DNA of 20,757 nucleotides from Hemicentrotus pulcherrimus (Eukaryota; Echinodermata; Echinoidea; Camarodonta; Strongylocentrotidae), in contig BEXV01001746.1 of the NCBI GenBank assembly GCA_003118195.1, positions 10,969-31,725 of the forward strand, in the 5' to 3' direction. A program made the translations under genes and the position numbers. Below, piece after piece: positions 8,240 through 18,521 of the stretch; the stretch's first letter is position 1; every line of letters begins with the position of its first letter. The notes below the pieces were generated by a model. That model had not been told where the DNA came from. It did no database searches and was given only the letters and a program-made list of their open reading frames with translations.

Positions 8240-10560
8240 TAAATATTCTGGTACGTCTTCAACAAAAAGTGCTTGAGGGGATTTTTTCATCGAAATAATG
8301 AGGGTTTTTCTTTCAATGTGCCGGAAGGGCATCCCAAAATGTTGGGCCATTGAAAGTAAAGGTTCTGTTGCTATTTACCGTTCTTGCTGTATGATGGTAA
8401 TAAGAGCTTCAATGCTAATCTCGCCGGATAACTATAGAATTCATTTTTTTTGTTCAAACATATTTTGAGAGCAACTTGTGCAGTCCATTTTTCGGAAGTG
8501 TGTACATAACTATTCCAAGGTTATAAGAAAGTAAGTCATGTATCTTCAAAACATTATTTGCGTGAAAGAGCTCAAGAGCGTGAGAGCGAAAATTGGTGTG
8601 ACTTATGATTCGCATTGCTTTCTTTTGTAAAAGTAAAATTCTATCGAGTTGAGTATTTCGATAGGTGCCCCATGCAATGATTCTATAATACAAGTAGCAA
8701 GTGAGTTTGTCTTTTTAAGAAAAAAATTCTGGGTCTTGATTAGAAAAGAAAATGCTAGAGTCGTCAGCAACCGAAATGAAGGACAGGGTTATTGATCTGA
8801 GGGCAAGTAAAAAATAATTAATATGTACAATAAAAAGTAATGGACCTAGAATAGAACCTTGAGGCGCGCCTCATTCAATGGTCTATATAGACAAATATGC
8901 ATAATATTGCTTTCTACCGTGGAGGTAGTTCTTGAACCACTCCAATGCTATTTCTCTGATTACGTAGTAAGAAAGTTTGTACTGAAGTATTTCGTGATTT
9001 TATCATATGAAAGGCCTTCGAGAAATTCAAGAAAACACCCACCTTATGTTTGAAGTTGTCAATAGAGCGACCCACCTCATTTACTGGAATCAAAAGGGCA
9101 TGTGCTGAACCGTGCTTTTCACGGAAGTCAAACTTTGACTGATAGAGAATACTTCTAGTACATAATAATACAAACACATACAATTTTTGAAGAACTTTAG
9201 ATAAAGATAAAGTCGGCAAGGAAATAGGCCTGTACTTTCTCAACTCTAACGAATCTCTTTTCTTCAAGACTGGAACAAATTTTGCCAACGTCATCGATTG
9301 TGGCAACACCCTTTATGCATGTAGCAGATCGAAAATATGGAGTAAAGTTTGGACAATTTCATGCTTTTTTTTTGCAAGAGATAATTGCTTATTTCATCAT
9401 GTACAGAGCTCCGCTTATTCTTCAGTCCGTTAATTATGTTTACAATTTCACTTTCAAGAATTGATATAAAATATATAGAAAATGATTGTGGGGCTCCAAG
9501 AAGGTCAGTGAAATGCTTATTTGAGACCGGTATCTTTTGAGCAAAGTTTAGACCAATATTTGAAAAATAATCATTACAAATATTCTGGAATAGTTCGAAA
9601 AACAAGTAACATAAGCATCTTTTAAAAGATCCAGAACAATTTCTAAACATTCATCAACATTATAAATTTGACATATCACTGCTAGTTAGTAGTTCATAGT
9701 ATTTCTCTAAACCTGCTAATATTTTCTTCAGAAAACTCACGCCTTGAATCTTCGACATTGGCATGTATCAGCGAGGTTTGTTCAATTGGAAAGTGATTTA
9801 ACTGGGAGAACGGTCTGAGATTTTAGACAACAATATACCCGATTTAAGGAAGAAGAAGAAATAAGCATTGTTAAAATATTATCAATCAGAGTATCAGTAT
9901 TATCTGTAACCCTCGTTGGATCAATTATACGTGATAGAAAACTAGCTGTAAGGAGTGTGTCGACACAATTTGAAACAAATATATCGGTGGCGTTTTTCAA
10001 TAAATTTATGTTATAATCTCTAATAGAAAACATATTTAATTTAACATTAATGGATGCAGTTAATTAATGGCAAGCACGAGAAAATCGTCTTGGCTCATCT
10101 TTGGAGGATTAAGAATTGTATATTTTAGGATGTTTTTATTGTTTGATACAATGATTGCAATAAAACCTTTCTCAATAACATTTTCCAAACGATTAAATTG
10201 TTGTTGTAACTTATATCCACATTCTTCAGATATGTACAGAATGACACCACTTACTGTCCACTCTAACCCATTATATGTTCCAATATCATTACCTGGTAAT
10301 GAGTATAAAAGAAAACAAATATCGTTAACAAACCATGTTTCAGTAACACCAATCGCAGAAAAACGTTGTTTTGTAGTATATAATAATGTTCGTAATCATC
10401 GAAACTTCTTGTTGCACTGCGAATACCGCAGTGTATTAAGAGTGAAACATCGCCAATTCGATTTTGAAATGTTGCGCAATTTATTTATCTGTATAATACA
10501 GCAAAGGTCCACACCGGTAAATATCATCATTCAGATCATAATTAGCACATCGTGAATTCA
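8240..10560 (-). mobile_element. Decayed non-LTR retrotransposon (LINE 2)
   Basis: Minus-strand pieces keep LINE order. An endonuclease domain runs from about 10400 to 9790 (FSAIGVTETWFVND, LYSLPGNDIGTYNG, then RDYNINLL and IDPTRVTDNTDTLIDNIL). RT fingers lie at about 9650-8914 (LRKYRPISLPTLSLSKVLQK, SKFDFREKHGSAHALL, VGVFLNFSKAFHMI). The palm has GAPQGSILGPLLF at 8870-8832 and a catalytic VADDS at 8771-8757. The thumb from 8693 reads IIAWGTYRNTQLDRILLLQK and FHANNVLKIHDLLSYNLGIV, with C-terminal remnants to about 8245. Several stops and frameshifts and a missing segment after VADDS show it is inactive. It differs from LINE 1 in sequence and probably in family. Confidence 0.8.
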
Positions 10561-10760
10561 TTGCCTGTACAACCGCATCATCAAAAGAAGTGTATCAAAG
10601 ATCTGACACGTTTAGTTTTGATTAGTGGTAACGGTATCATCGTCATCGTTCAGAGAGTAAAACAGAATATTTTTCGGGGGACGCCATCATATTGTATTAT
10701 CAAGCGTAGACGCCGACATTTTGGAAGCGGGTGTTATAAGAGTGCCTCCAGTTAGAAAGA
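10561..10760 (-). other. Possible 5' extension of LINE 2
   Basis: The 200 bases upstream of the recognisable endonuclease on the minus strand contain short open stretches rich in Asp and Asn codons, as in the region before LINE endonucleases, but nothing certain. The purine-rich (A/G) tract from about 10755 to 10800 may mark the end of the element. Confidence 0.3.
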
Positions 10761-11427
10761 AAGTAGAAGAAAAAAGAAGATGGAAGAAAAGAAAAGGATT
10801 GAATGCAAATGAGAAAAATAAAAGACTAGATATTGGTACCTACATGCCTATTAACCTGTCAAAAGTTTGAAACTCGATTTTGATTTAGAATATCTCTAGT
10901 TGTTGGATAATTGATTGTTTAAATAATTATGAAACCTTTTGAATGCGCAGTTTACTGACGAATATAAGTAAATTCATCAGTAATATGTTACAATTTAATA
11001 TACAATTTGAAATGGGCATCTTGCAATTATAGTTATTTTAGGGATGAGTGTTGCTCAAAGGGTTTTTTAAGTAATATGTTAAATAAATTGTTTAATGATT
11101 TATTTAACACAACTTAAAAATCGGCCCAAACAATACACAAGCCTATAGATTTTAAAATACATTATAAACATTTATTTATGCGGAATGGCTGCTTCCTATA
11201 AGACGATATGCAGCATGTAAAGATATCTCTAATAGCAGTAATATCATAGGGAAAAACAGAATGTAGCCGGAAAAAAAAGGAATTTGTCTACTTTTAACCT
11301 GTAACTCGTCGAAACGAAGACCAATGAAACTTCGGAGGTCCTTTAACCGTAACAACATGTGGTATGACTACACACAAGAATGAACTATTCATGATTTAAA
11401 AGCATTTAAAAAGAACAAACTTAATTC

Positions 11428-11500
11428 AATAGATCGACTGCTTTGCAGCGTGACGGAGGTTTGTCCTTTTTCATATTTTTGAAATAGGTTCCGCTTTTGG
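11428..11500 (-). other. Copy 1 of a duplicated protein-like motif
   Basis: The minus strand reads YFKNMKKDKPPSRCKAVDLL, then Asn and a stop. A related segment lies about 136 bp to the right. Upstream of the motif the two copies differ by a 2-bp indel, so the frame is not shared further. No family recognised; it may be a duplicated exon fragment or pseudogene. Confidence 0.35.
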
Positions 11501-11529
11501 CGATCCGTACGGACTCGTAAATATAAAAA

Positions 11530-11811
11530 TCAGTGTTTATGAAGGGGGTATATAAAAGGGAATAGGTCGACTGCCTTGAAGCGTGACAAAGGTTTGTCTT
11601 TTGTCATGTTTTTGAAATAGGATTTACGCTTTTGTACACGAGAATTTTTTTCTGTACACACCGGGAAGCCTGGAATAAGTCCTTCTTTGTGTACTGTATG
11701 CCACGCATGAAGATCTGACATCGAGTCTAATATACGTTGACGTTTGTGCATGTGTTGAAGAGGGTTGCACACGGAAAGAAACGTCTTATCCTTTTCAAAT
11801 ATAAAAAGCAA
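11530..11811 (-). other. Open frame containing copy 2 of the motif, unidentified
   Basis: A 93-codon minus-strand frame ends in TGA and includes VQKRKSYFKNMTKDKPLSRF followed by KAVDLFPF. Its middle part (DLHAWHTVHKEGLIPGFPVC) is polar and not repetitive, unlike the shadow frames nearby. Most of the differences between the two motif copies that fall in third positions are silent. I recognise no domain; this could be an exon of an unknown gene, a transposon gene remnant, or chance. It is not called as a gene. Confidence 0.3.
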
Positions 11812-12104
11812 TTCGGTACCTCATCCAAACTCAAATTTTAGATTTACTATCCACACACGGTTTGATATAATAAAGTCCAAGTCACCTCTCTAAATCATGG
11901 TAATACACAGTTTGATATAGAAAAAAGGGTCTGAAAAAGCTTTAGACATGTTTCCAGTACGAGAATATATGTTTAATGAAAGTGAGAAAAAAAGTACAAA
12001 CATGTATAAGCGTTATAAAGCGGAGATACAAAACGGGCATATTCTATCTTGAAGGGAGTTTTTGTCGAAAATTAAACTCGAAACAAACCACCATATGTAT
12101 AAAG

Positions 12105-14377
12105 GAAAATTAGCATGATTATATCAATTCAATCAGTCAATTGGTCAAATGCAAGTAAGCTCTTAATTAATATAATCATATGATTGTTCGTAACAGAGAA
12201 TAAGCATAATTACAACAATTCAATCCGCAATCTGTGGAATACAAATAAGCTCTTAATTAATATATAACAGACATACGATTGTTTGCATTAAAGATTTAGC
12301 ATGATTAAATCAATTCAATCAGTCCATCTGTCAAATGCAAATAAGCTCTTAATTAATATACTAGACATATGATTTTTGTAACAGATTTAGCATCAATCCG
12401 TCAAATTCAAATAAGCCCTTAATTAATCAGATATATATATAGCATGATTCAGTCAATTCAATCAGTCAATTTGTCAAAACCAAGTAAGCCCTTATTAATG
12501 TAATAGTATGATTGTTTGTAATAAGAATTAGCATAATTACTTCAATATTTATCAGGCAATCTGTCAAATGCTAATAAGCTCTTAATTAATGTAATATTAT
12601 TATTGTTTGTTAAGGAGAATTAGCATGAATACTTCAATATTTATCAGGCAATCTGTCAAATGCTAATAAGCTCTTCATTACTCTAATATCATGATTGTTT
12701 GTAGCAGAGAATGAGCATGAATACATCAATTCAATGAGTAAATCTGTCAAATACAAATAAGCTCTTAATTAATATAATACACATACGATTGTTTGTAACA
12801 GAGAATTTGCATGATTACATTCTATCGGTCAAATGAAAATTAACCCTTCATTAATCTAATATCACGATTGTTTGTAGCAGAGAATTAGCATGAATACATC
12901 AATTCAATTAGTCAATTTGTCAAATGCAAATAAGCTCTTAATTAATATAATACACATACGATTGTTTGTAACAGAGAATTGGCATGATTACATTCTATCG
13001 GTCAAATGCAAATTAACCCTTTATTAATCTAATATCATGATTGTTTGTAACAGAGAATTAGCATGAATACATCAATTCAATTAGTCAGTCTGTCAAATAC
13101 AAATAAGCTCTTAATTAATATAATACACATACGATTGTTTGTAATAGAGAATTGGCATGATTACATTCTATCGGTCAAATGCAAATTAACCCTTCGTTAA
13201 TCTAATATCATGATTGTTTGTAGCAGAGAATTAGCATGAAAACGTCAATTCAATTAGTCAATATGTCAAATACAAATAAGCTCTTAAATAATATAATACA
13301 CATACGATTGTTTGTAACAGAGAATAGGCATGATTACATCAATTCAATCAGTCAATGTGTCAAATGCAAAAAGCTCTTAATTGACAGTGATAGACATACG
13401 ATCGTTTGTAACAGAGAATTAGCATGATTACATTCAATCCGTCAATCGGTTAAATGCAATTAAACCCTTAATCAATCTCAAAGAATGATTGTTTGTAACA
13501 TAGAATAGCCATGATTACATCGATAAAATCAGTCAATTGGACAAATGCAAATATGCTCTTAATAAATGTAATATCAGATTGTTTATAACAGAGGCTTAGC
13601 ATGATTACATCAATTCAACCTGTCAATCTGTCTAATGCATATAAGCCCTTAATTAATCATTTCATAATTTTGAATTTACTTTGCGAACTATGTTCTTTAT
13701 TGTGCAAACAATCGATATATGAAATGGAATATAATCAATCAATCAATCAATCATAGTATGACAGTTAGTTGCAGACGAGCATGATTACATCAATTTCAAT
13801 CCGTTAATCGGTCAAATGTATAAAAATCCCTTAATTAATCTTAAAATAAGATTGTTTGTAAAAGAGAATAAGCATGATTAGGTCAATTTGTCAAAACCGA
13901 GTAAGCCCTTAATTAATGTAATATAATGATTGTTTGTAATAGAGAATTGGCATAATTACATCAATAACTATCAGGCAATAGGTCAAATGCGAATAAGCTC
14001 TTAATTAATGGAATATTATGATTGTTTGTAACAGAGAATTAGAATGATTACATAAATTTAATCAGTCAATCTGTCAAATGAAAATAAGCCATAAATAATC
14101 TAATAGTATAATTTCCTGAAACAGAGAATTATTATGATTACATCATTTCATTCAGTCACTCCGTCAAATGGAAATAAGTTCTTAATTTGTGTTATAGACA
14201 TACGATTGTTTGTAACAAAGACTTAGCATGATAACATTCAATCCGTCAATCGGTTTAATGGAATAACCCTAAATTAATATGATATTATGATTGTTTGTAG
14301 CAGAAAATAAGCATGATTACATCAATTCAATCAGACGCAAGTAAGCCCTTATTTTTTCTTAAAGTATAATTGTTCAC
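12105..14377. repeat. AT-rich satellite array, 79-94 bp monomers
   Basis: About 25 diverged head-to-tail copies are present. Each contains GATTGTTTGTAACAGAGAAT, then AGCATGATTACATCAATTCA, AATCAGTCAATCTGTCAAAT, GCAAATAAGC and CTTAATTAAT. Anchors of GATTGTTTGTA recur about every 79 or 94 bases. Flanking copies are most diverged, and a unit-free gap of about 110 bp with a (AATC)n run lies at 13650-13755. The array starts roughly 125 bp downstream of the gene 1 stop. Short open frames inside it are chance. Confidence 0.92.
12787..13305. repeat. Three 173-bp higher-order units within the satellite
   Basis: The motif CATACGATTGTTTGTAA recurs with its GATT at 12787, 12960, 13133 and 13306, exactly 173 bp apart. 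Each unit is a dimer of a 79-bp and a 94-bp monomer type: one has CATTCTATCGGTCAAATG, the other has CATCAATTCAATTAGTCA. The three units differ at only a handful of positions, far fewer than neighbouring monomers do, which indicates recent local amplification. Confidence 0.88.
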
Positions 14378-14502
14378 ACTTTGATATTTAGCCTATCCAG
14401 AAGAGAACCCATATATCCAACGAAATAACTAATTCACCATATCTTTTTTTCCGAGTTCCGTTGTCATATTCGTTGTTTGTCCGTAGGTAAGTTTCACGGT
14501 GA

Positions 14503-14538
14503 TCAATAATGGAATGGATTTCGCACCACACTGTTGTT
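14503..14538 (-). CDS. Gene 1, putative last coding exon
   Basis: A pyrimidine-rich tract on the minus strand (TTTATTTCCTTCATTGCAG, AG at 14540-14539) is followed in phase 0 by 11 codons, NNSVVRNPFHY, and a TGA stop at 14505-14503. It would follow the tail exon ending GGTDAP. The acceptor is strong and the short polar C-terminus with an aromatic end is plausible, but only transcript data would prove this join. No clear AATAAA is seen in the next 150 bases; the sequence then runs into the satellite array, so the 3' UTR may contain satellite monomers. Confidence 0.5.
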   Translation of the reverse strand, partial: NNSVVRNPFHY

Positions 14539-16172
14539 CTGCAATGAAGGAAATAAACGAGGACAAAATTAATCTACATTTACTGAAACTATTCTAAATT
14601 TACTAATCTCTACCGAGGTATTAAAAGGGTACCAGGCACGATCCGAACGTCACTGCAGTTTAGCATTGTGAGTACATGTGAAATGGCACTTAACTGGATT
14701 GTAAACTCTGTATGCATTAAATGTCCACATACAGTGGGTGAAAAGGACGCTGCCGAGGTAGCCCAGACTTTGTGCAGAGCCGAGAATTTGGAAATTGGCC
14801 TGTGACATGTGATTGGTGGCATACCGTATCACAAGTACCCAAAACCATCTATACCCAGGAGTTTGACAACTTGATTTCACTTGGTAACATGGTTTGTTGT
14901 TGTTTTGTGTTTGCCCAACAAAGTAGTGTTCGAAATTTTTGCTAAGCTCAAATATGGTTTGGCAAACTCTCCTTATCAATGACACTACGAATCCAGAGCA
15001 GTGTCAAATGCAAAGAATCTTCTACATACCATTTCACTCCCATCTACCACATAGGGAGTCCTGAAATTGCAATCTTCATGAGGCTGTTGGCAAGACGAAT
15101 ATTAAAACATGACTTGATAAGTTTTGTTTCTTTCAAACATAATCTATACATCATTAAAACAAAGGATACTGATTAAAAAAACAGACAATCAAGTACCTAT
15201 ATTCATCATGAATAATGAAACACACACAAAAAAGAAAACAAATATTCACTAGACCTATTTACTAGATGTATGTATATTTTTTAAACAAATGTTTCTCTTG
15301 ACCAGTCAACAAATTGCCGAGGGATTGTCCAAAAACGAAAGAACTAATGTAAACAAAGTGGAACCCATTCATAGAGGTGCCATTATTAGCTATTCACATA
15401 GCAGGTGCATGAAATGGCTGGTAATGGGGAGAAGAAACATGCGTAAATTGAAAGAGTTAGTTAACTGGTCTATTTCATTTGATCATTCATTGTTCAGCTA
15501 CTGATAACTCCTGACTGATATTCAGAATTTTCATTTTTTTGGGGTTATTTCAAGCAGTGTTTTAGCTCCTAGCATTGAGGATTTTCAATGCTTAATGTTG
15601 ATTTGCTTTCAAAACTAATTTTGTGGTTATATTGATAACCCTTTCTGTGCTGGGTTCAAATTCATTCTTTACGTTGCACAAGGAATACATTTTTTTCAAG
15701 GACACGTTGCGTCACCTAAATAAAGTGTAAATGATGGTTAATTTATACCACTCTTTAGAACGTCAATAATTGTATTCTAAACATTTAATGAGGTAATTGC
15801 ATATGTTGTATATGATCTCTTCTCCCTATTATATGATCGGTAGTAAACAAATGAAGAACATAAATGTAACAGACTAAAATGAAACACATTTTTATTTCTC
15901 AATAAATTTGATGCATGAAATCGTTTAAGTAGGCAAGTATGGTGTCGTGAGGAAAGTTAATGAATTTCCAACAATTATTGTACACAACATGTTATACTAC
16001 AAGCGATGGAAGATTTAGTGAAGGTGTTTGAATGCTACATAATTTGTCATCTCTAATGTAAATAATTATTGAACGCCTTTGGTATATCTATTCAATGATA
16101 AATACCATTTTGAACAGGGAGATTATTTGTGTGGTATATAAAGCCTTAAACACATAGACAAGGAAACTGTAC
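14539..16172 (-). other. Gene 1 intron, 1.6 kb
   Basis: Mostly AT-rich. A block of more balanced composition at about 14620-14900 has overlapping open frames on both strands but no recognisable domain, and may be an old repeat. Confidence 0.5.
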
Positions 16173-16320
16173 CGGAGCATCAGTTCCTCCCAGTCGATCC
16201 AATGCTTGACCAACAGCATACCGGCGTCCTTCACGGGAATCGTACTCATCAGAACCATTCAAAGATTTGTTTCTGTAGAAGCCTCTATTTCGTCTACTCG
16301 GATCGCCATACCGTACTTCA
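16173..16320 (-). CDS. Gene 1, cytoplasmic tail exon
   Basis: The acceptor is a T-rich tract ending ACTCAG (AG at 16322-16321). The exon has one base completing the Ala codon, then 49 codons. They encode a polar, basic, Tyr-containing tail with EVRYGDPSRRNRGFYRNKS, DEYDSREGRRY and AVGQALDRLGGTDAP. I end the exon at CCG with donor GTACAG (16172-16167), a weak but acceptable site that joins in phase 0 to a final exon at 14538. If this donor is not used, the frame reads seven more residues (ending FPCLCV) to a stop at 16149-16147. The several Tyr residues in acidic or basic settings could be phosphorylation or adaptor sites, but no catalogued motif is certain. Confidence 0.74.
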
Positions 16321-16499
16321 CTGAGTAAAAAAACCATTATATCTAACATTGTTAGACATTTGTCGAAATTTTTTGAATGACAGCATCACCAAATTTACAC
16401 AATGTGATAACACAGCAGACCTTTAATGAGAACTGTGATGGGCCAATCAATTAGTTCACTGCATCTCAAAGAGAGATCGAGAAGGGTCTGTAGTTACAT

Positions 16500-16608
16500 A
16501 GAGGTGGACAATTTGATAGGTAGATAAAGACATATAGGTAGACAGATTGGTAGATAGATATATAATTTAGATAAGTTATATAGATAGGTAGGTAGGTAGA
16601 TAAATAGG

Positions 16609-16639
<31 letters not shown>

Positions 16640-16740
16640 ATGTAGACAGGTAGGTAGATAAATAGGTAGATAGATAGGTAGCTATATTATAGGTAGATAG
16701 ATAAGTAGATATATAGGTAGATAGGCAGATAGATATAAGA
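16500..16740. repeat. GATA/GGTA microsatellite with a (TA)n core
   Basis: Imperfect TAGATAGGTAGG units fill the stretch, with about 24 bases of pure TA at 16616-16640. Similar GATA-type repeat resumes at about 17310-17375 and 17460-17545, so the intervening sequence probably inserted into or split one long microsatellite in a gene 1 intron. Confidence 0.9.
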
Positions 16741-16748
16741 TGATAGTA

Positions 16749-16916
16749 AGCAAATAATTACCGTTGGTGAAGGTAATGGGACAAACTATCACTTCCGAGG
16801 CGATCTGGATGTAGCTATCTTTCCGAAGCGAAGCTGAGGAAAGATAGCGTGTACATTCAGATCACTGAGGAAGTGATAGTTTGCCATAGCCTGAAACCAA
16901 AAGGTGATTATTTGCT
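16749..16916. repeat. 168-bp hairpin, MITE-like
   Basis: AGCAAATAAT at 16749 pairs with ATTATTTGCT ending at 16916. Inside, AAACTATCACTTCC pairs with GGAAGTGATAGTTT and GCTATCTTTCC pairs with GGAAAGATAGC, folding around GAAGCGAAGC. The arms of about 75 nt have small internal mismatches. No coding capacity. A small fold-back insertion is the likeliest reading, but no target duplication was established. Confidence 0.65.
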
Positions 16917-17117
16917 TTATACTCCACATCGGAAACATTATACTTCTTCCGTCATTTTAGAGCAATAAGTCATCAATTAACAGCTAGCAAACGGTGTACG
17001 ATACGTACAGTGCATGCAGTATGGTGGTGTGACCATATATAGTTCGCGCGTGACCAAAGTTCGCGTACTTACACCAAATGCTCTTAAAGAAGAGAACAAT
17101 TACGCAACGTATACAAT

Positions 17118-17205
17118 TTAAATGCGTTGCACTGTGTAGATAGTACTTCTATCTTCAGTGAAAGTGCGTTGCACTGTGTAGATAGTACTACTACAGTGCA
17201 ACGAA
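17118..17205. repeat. 41-bp direct repeat with a short inverted end
   Basis: GCGTTGCACTGTGTAGATAG followed by TACT occurs at about 17124-17147 and 17165-17188. The inverse ACAGTGCAACG follows at about 17193-17203. This could be a subterminal repeat block of the same unidentified insertion that carries the 16749-16916 hairpin. Confidence 0.6.
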
Positions 17206-17299
17206 CTTTTCTTCTCCCATCAATGATGGGCAAACTATCTTTCATCACGAGATTTAATTTTGACTAATCGTAGAGCAAGATACTTAGTATGTGGAATAT

Positions 17300-17545
17300 A
17301 AATAGGTATTAATGTAGAAAGATAGGTTTATAGACGTATAGATAAGTAGATAGACAAGATATAGGGAAATAATTATGGCAGGCCCTCAGGAAGAACAGTT
17401 TTTAACCTGATAAGGCTTCCCTGTGTAAACAATATTATTATTATTACTATACGTAGAGAGAAACATGGAAAATAGCACGTAGGTAGGAAGGTTGATAGGG
17501 AGTGAGAGATATAGGCAGGTATATAGATACATATCTAAAGAAGTA
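17300..17545. repeat. Continuation of GATA-type microsatellite
   Basis: Loose TAGATA, GTAGGTAGG and ATATAGGCAGG units are broken by about 80 bp of unrelated sequence that includes an (ATT)n run near 17430-17445. Confidence 0.75.
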
Positions 17546-18252
17546 CATGTAGATTGATAGACAAATAAAGAGAAACTGGGTAAGAATGTGGTGTCTCTTT
17601 ATATTCAGAGGTGTAACCCATGATTCTTTGTGGAGTCAAATATCGCATGAACTTTGTGTAATTTCAAGAACATTAAAACAAAAATATTCTTGTTGTCTAA
17701 AAATAGGTACTAAATTATATATTTGGTTTATAGAGTTAATTCAAACAAGGTAACCTTTTTTATGTGAAAACACATGAGCATGTACTTACACAATCTCATG
17801 TTTGCAAACATCATAACAAATATGAACCTTTTTTGGTAAAATGTTCTTGCTTTTTCAAAAGAAATAACTTTTTTTCCCAAATATTTTTCGGGAAATTTAA
17901 CAAACACTAAATTCATCCTTTTCTATGGAGAATTTCTAACAATCATGCATACAAAATGTCAATAAGAGTTATTCCACTTCGCAAGGACCTCTCGATATAT
18001 TAAAGGCAAGTCCAAAATCAATCTAGGTCTCATACTTTACTAAGTATTACATAATTTAATTATGGCATTGTCATCATGGAATTGTCAACATAAAACTACA
18101 ATATAATTTTATGTTTTATCTGATTCAAGCTGTAGTAGAGCTATCATCTTGCTACAGTCCTCAGATATACTGAAATCATAGATGTGGTCAGTACATTATG
18201 GTAAATCATAGCTTTGGCTTGCTCATTTGTAAATTCATTATATTATACTCAC
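17546..18252 (-). other. Gene 1 intron portion with no feature seen
   Basis: AT-rich sequence between the GATA-type microsatellite and the transmembrane exon donor. No repeat or coding signal was recognised. Confidence 0.5.
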
Positions 18253-18391
18253 GCGAGCATTGATTCTGTTGCTCGATTTCGTCTGACACCTTGCATGATA
18301 ACGCAGCAGACACAGGTTACGAGGACGAGAACAAAACCCAAAACTCCGAGAGCAATACCAATGATGACTCCATTCGACAATCCTTGAGTAG
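18253..18391 (-). CDS. Gene 1, transmembrane exon of an EGF-type receptor
   Basis: This 139-nt exon has an acceptor ending TTCCAG (AG at 18393-18392) and a donor GTGAGT (18252-18247). Its frame gives TQGLSN, then a long hydrophobic stretch starting GVIIGIALGVLGFVLVLV and continuing through TCVCCVIM, then the basic QGVRRNR and ATESML. This is a classic single-pass type I anchor: about 25 apolar residues with a Cys cluster at the inner face, then positive charges on the cytoplasmic side. The exon starts with two bases of a codon, which fits the phase-1 end of the EGF exon, and ends with GC, which fits the first base of the next exon (GCT, Ala). No kinase or other known intracellular domain follows. 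The function of the receptor is not identified. Confidence 0.82.
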
Positions 18392-18521
18392 CTGGAATTT
18401 TTAAAAATCAAATACGCGATTATGAAAAACAAGACCGGAAAGATATGGATGTACACTAAAATCAGTGAAGACTGTGCAAAGAAAAGAGGGTACCCTCACG
18501 TATAAATCTTGTTATACTATA

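Larger units (their letters stand above)
10760..12104. other. AT-rich intergenic stretch
   Basis: Apart from the duplicated motif at 11428-11650, it holds a purine-rich tract at about 10755-10800 and no recognisable gene. A minus-strand AATAAA lies near 11172-11177, with no supported gene attached. Confidence 0.4.

Noticed and set aside
10067..10755. Plus-strand frames of 162 and 67 codons
   Set aside because: The first lies antisense to the LINE 2 endonuclease remnants, whose minus-strand residues are recognisable; the second has no domain and lies in its flank.
11176..11358. Minus-strand 60-codon frame with a hydrophobic middle and an AATAAA near its end
   Set aside because: The hydrophobic part is encoded by a T-rich tract that could as well be a splice acceptor tract; no partner exon was found.
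12105..14377. Regular spacing considered as a CRISPR-like array
   Set aside because: The whole monomer is repeated with divergence and there are no unique spacers; the setting is eukaryotic satellite DNA.
14640..14985. Overlapping open frames on both strands, including a plus-strand stretch EVAQTLCRAENLE that faintly recalls an SRCR domain
   Set aside because: Too short, stops soon after, lacks the other conserved cysteines, and no donor site fits.
15289..15504. Plus-strand 71-codon frame
   Set aside because: No recognisable domain, no splice context and no codon bias; it is probably chance within a gene 1 intron.
17124..17203. CACTGTG words as further RSS-like transposon ends
   Set aside because: They lie inside a 41-bp direct repeat and are not at the ends of a defined inverted-repeat element, and no 5-bp duplication is seen.
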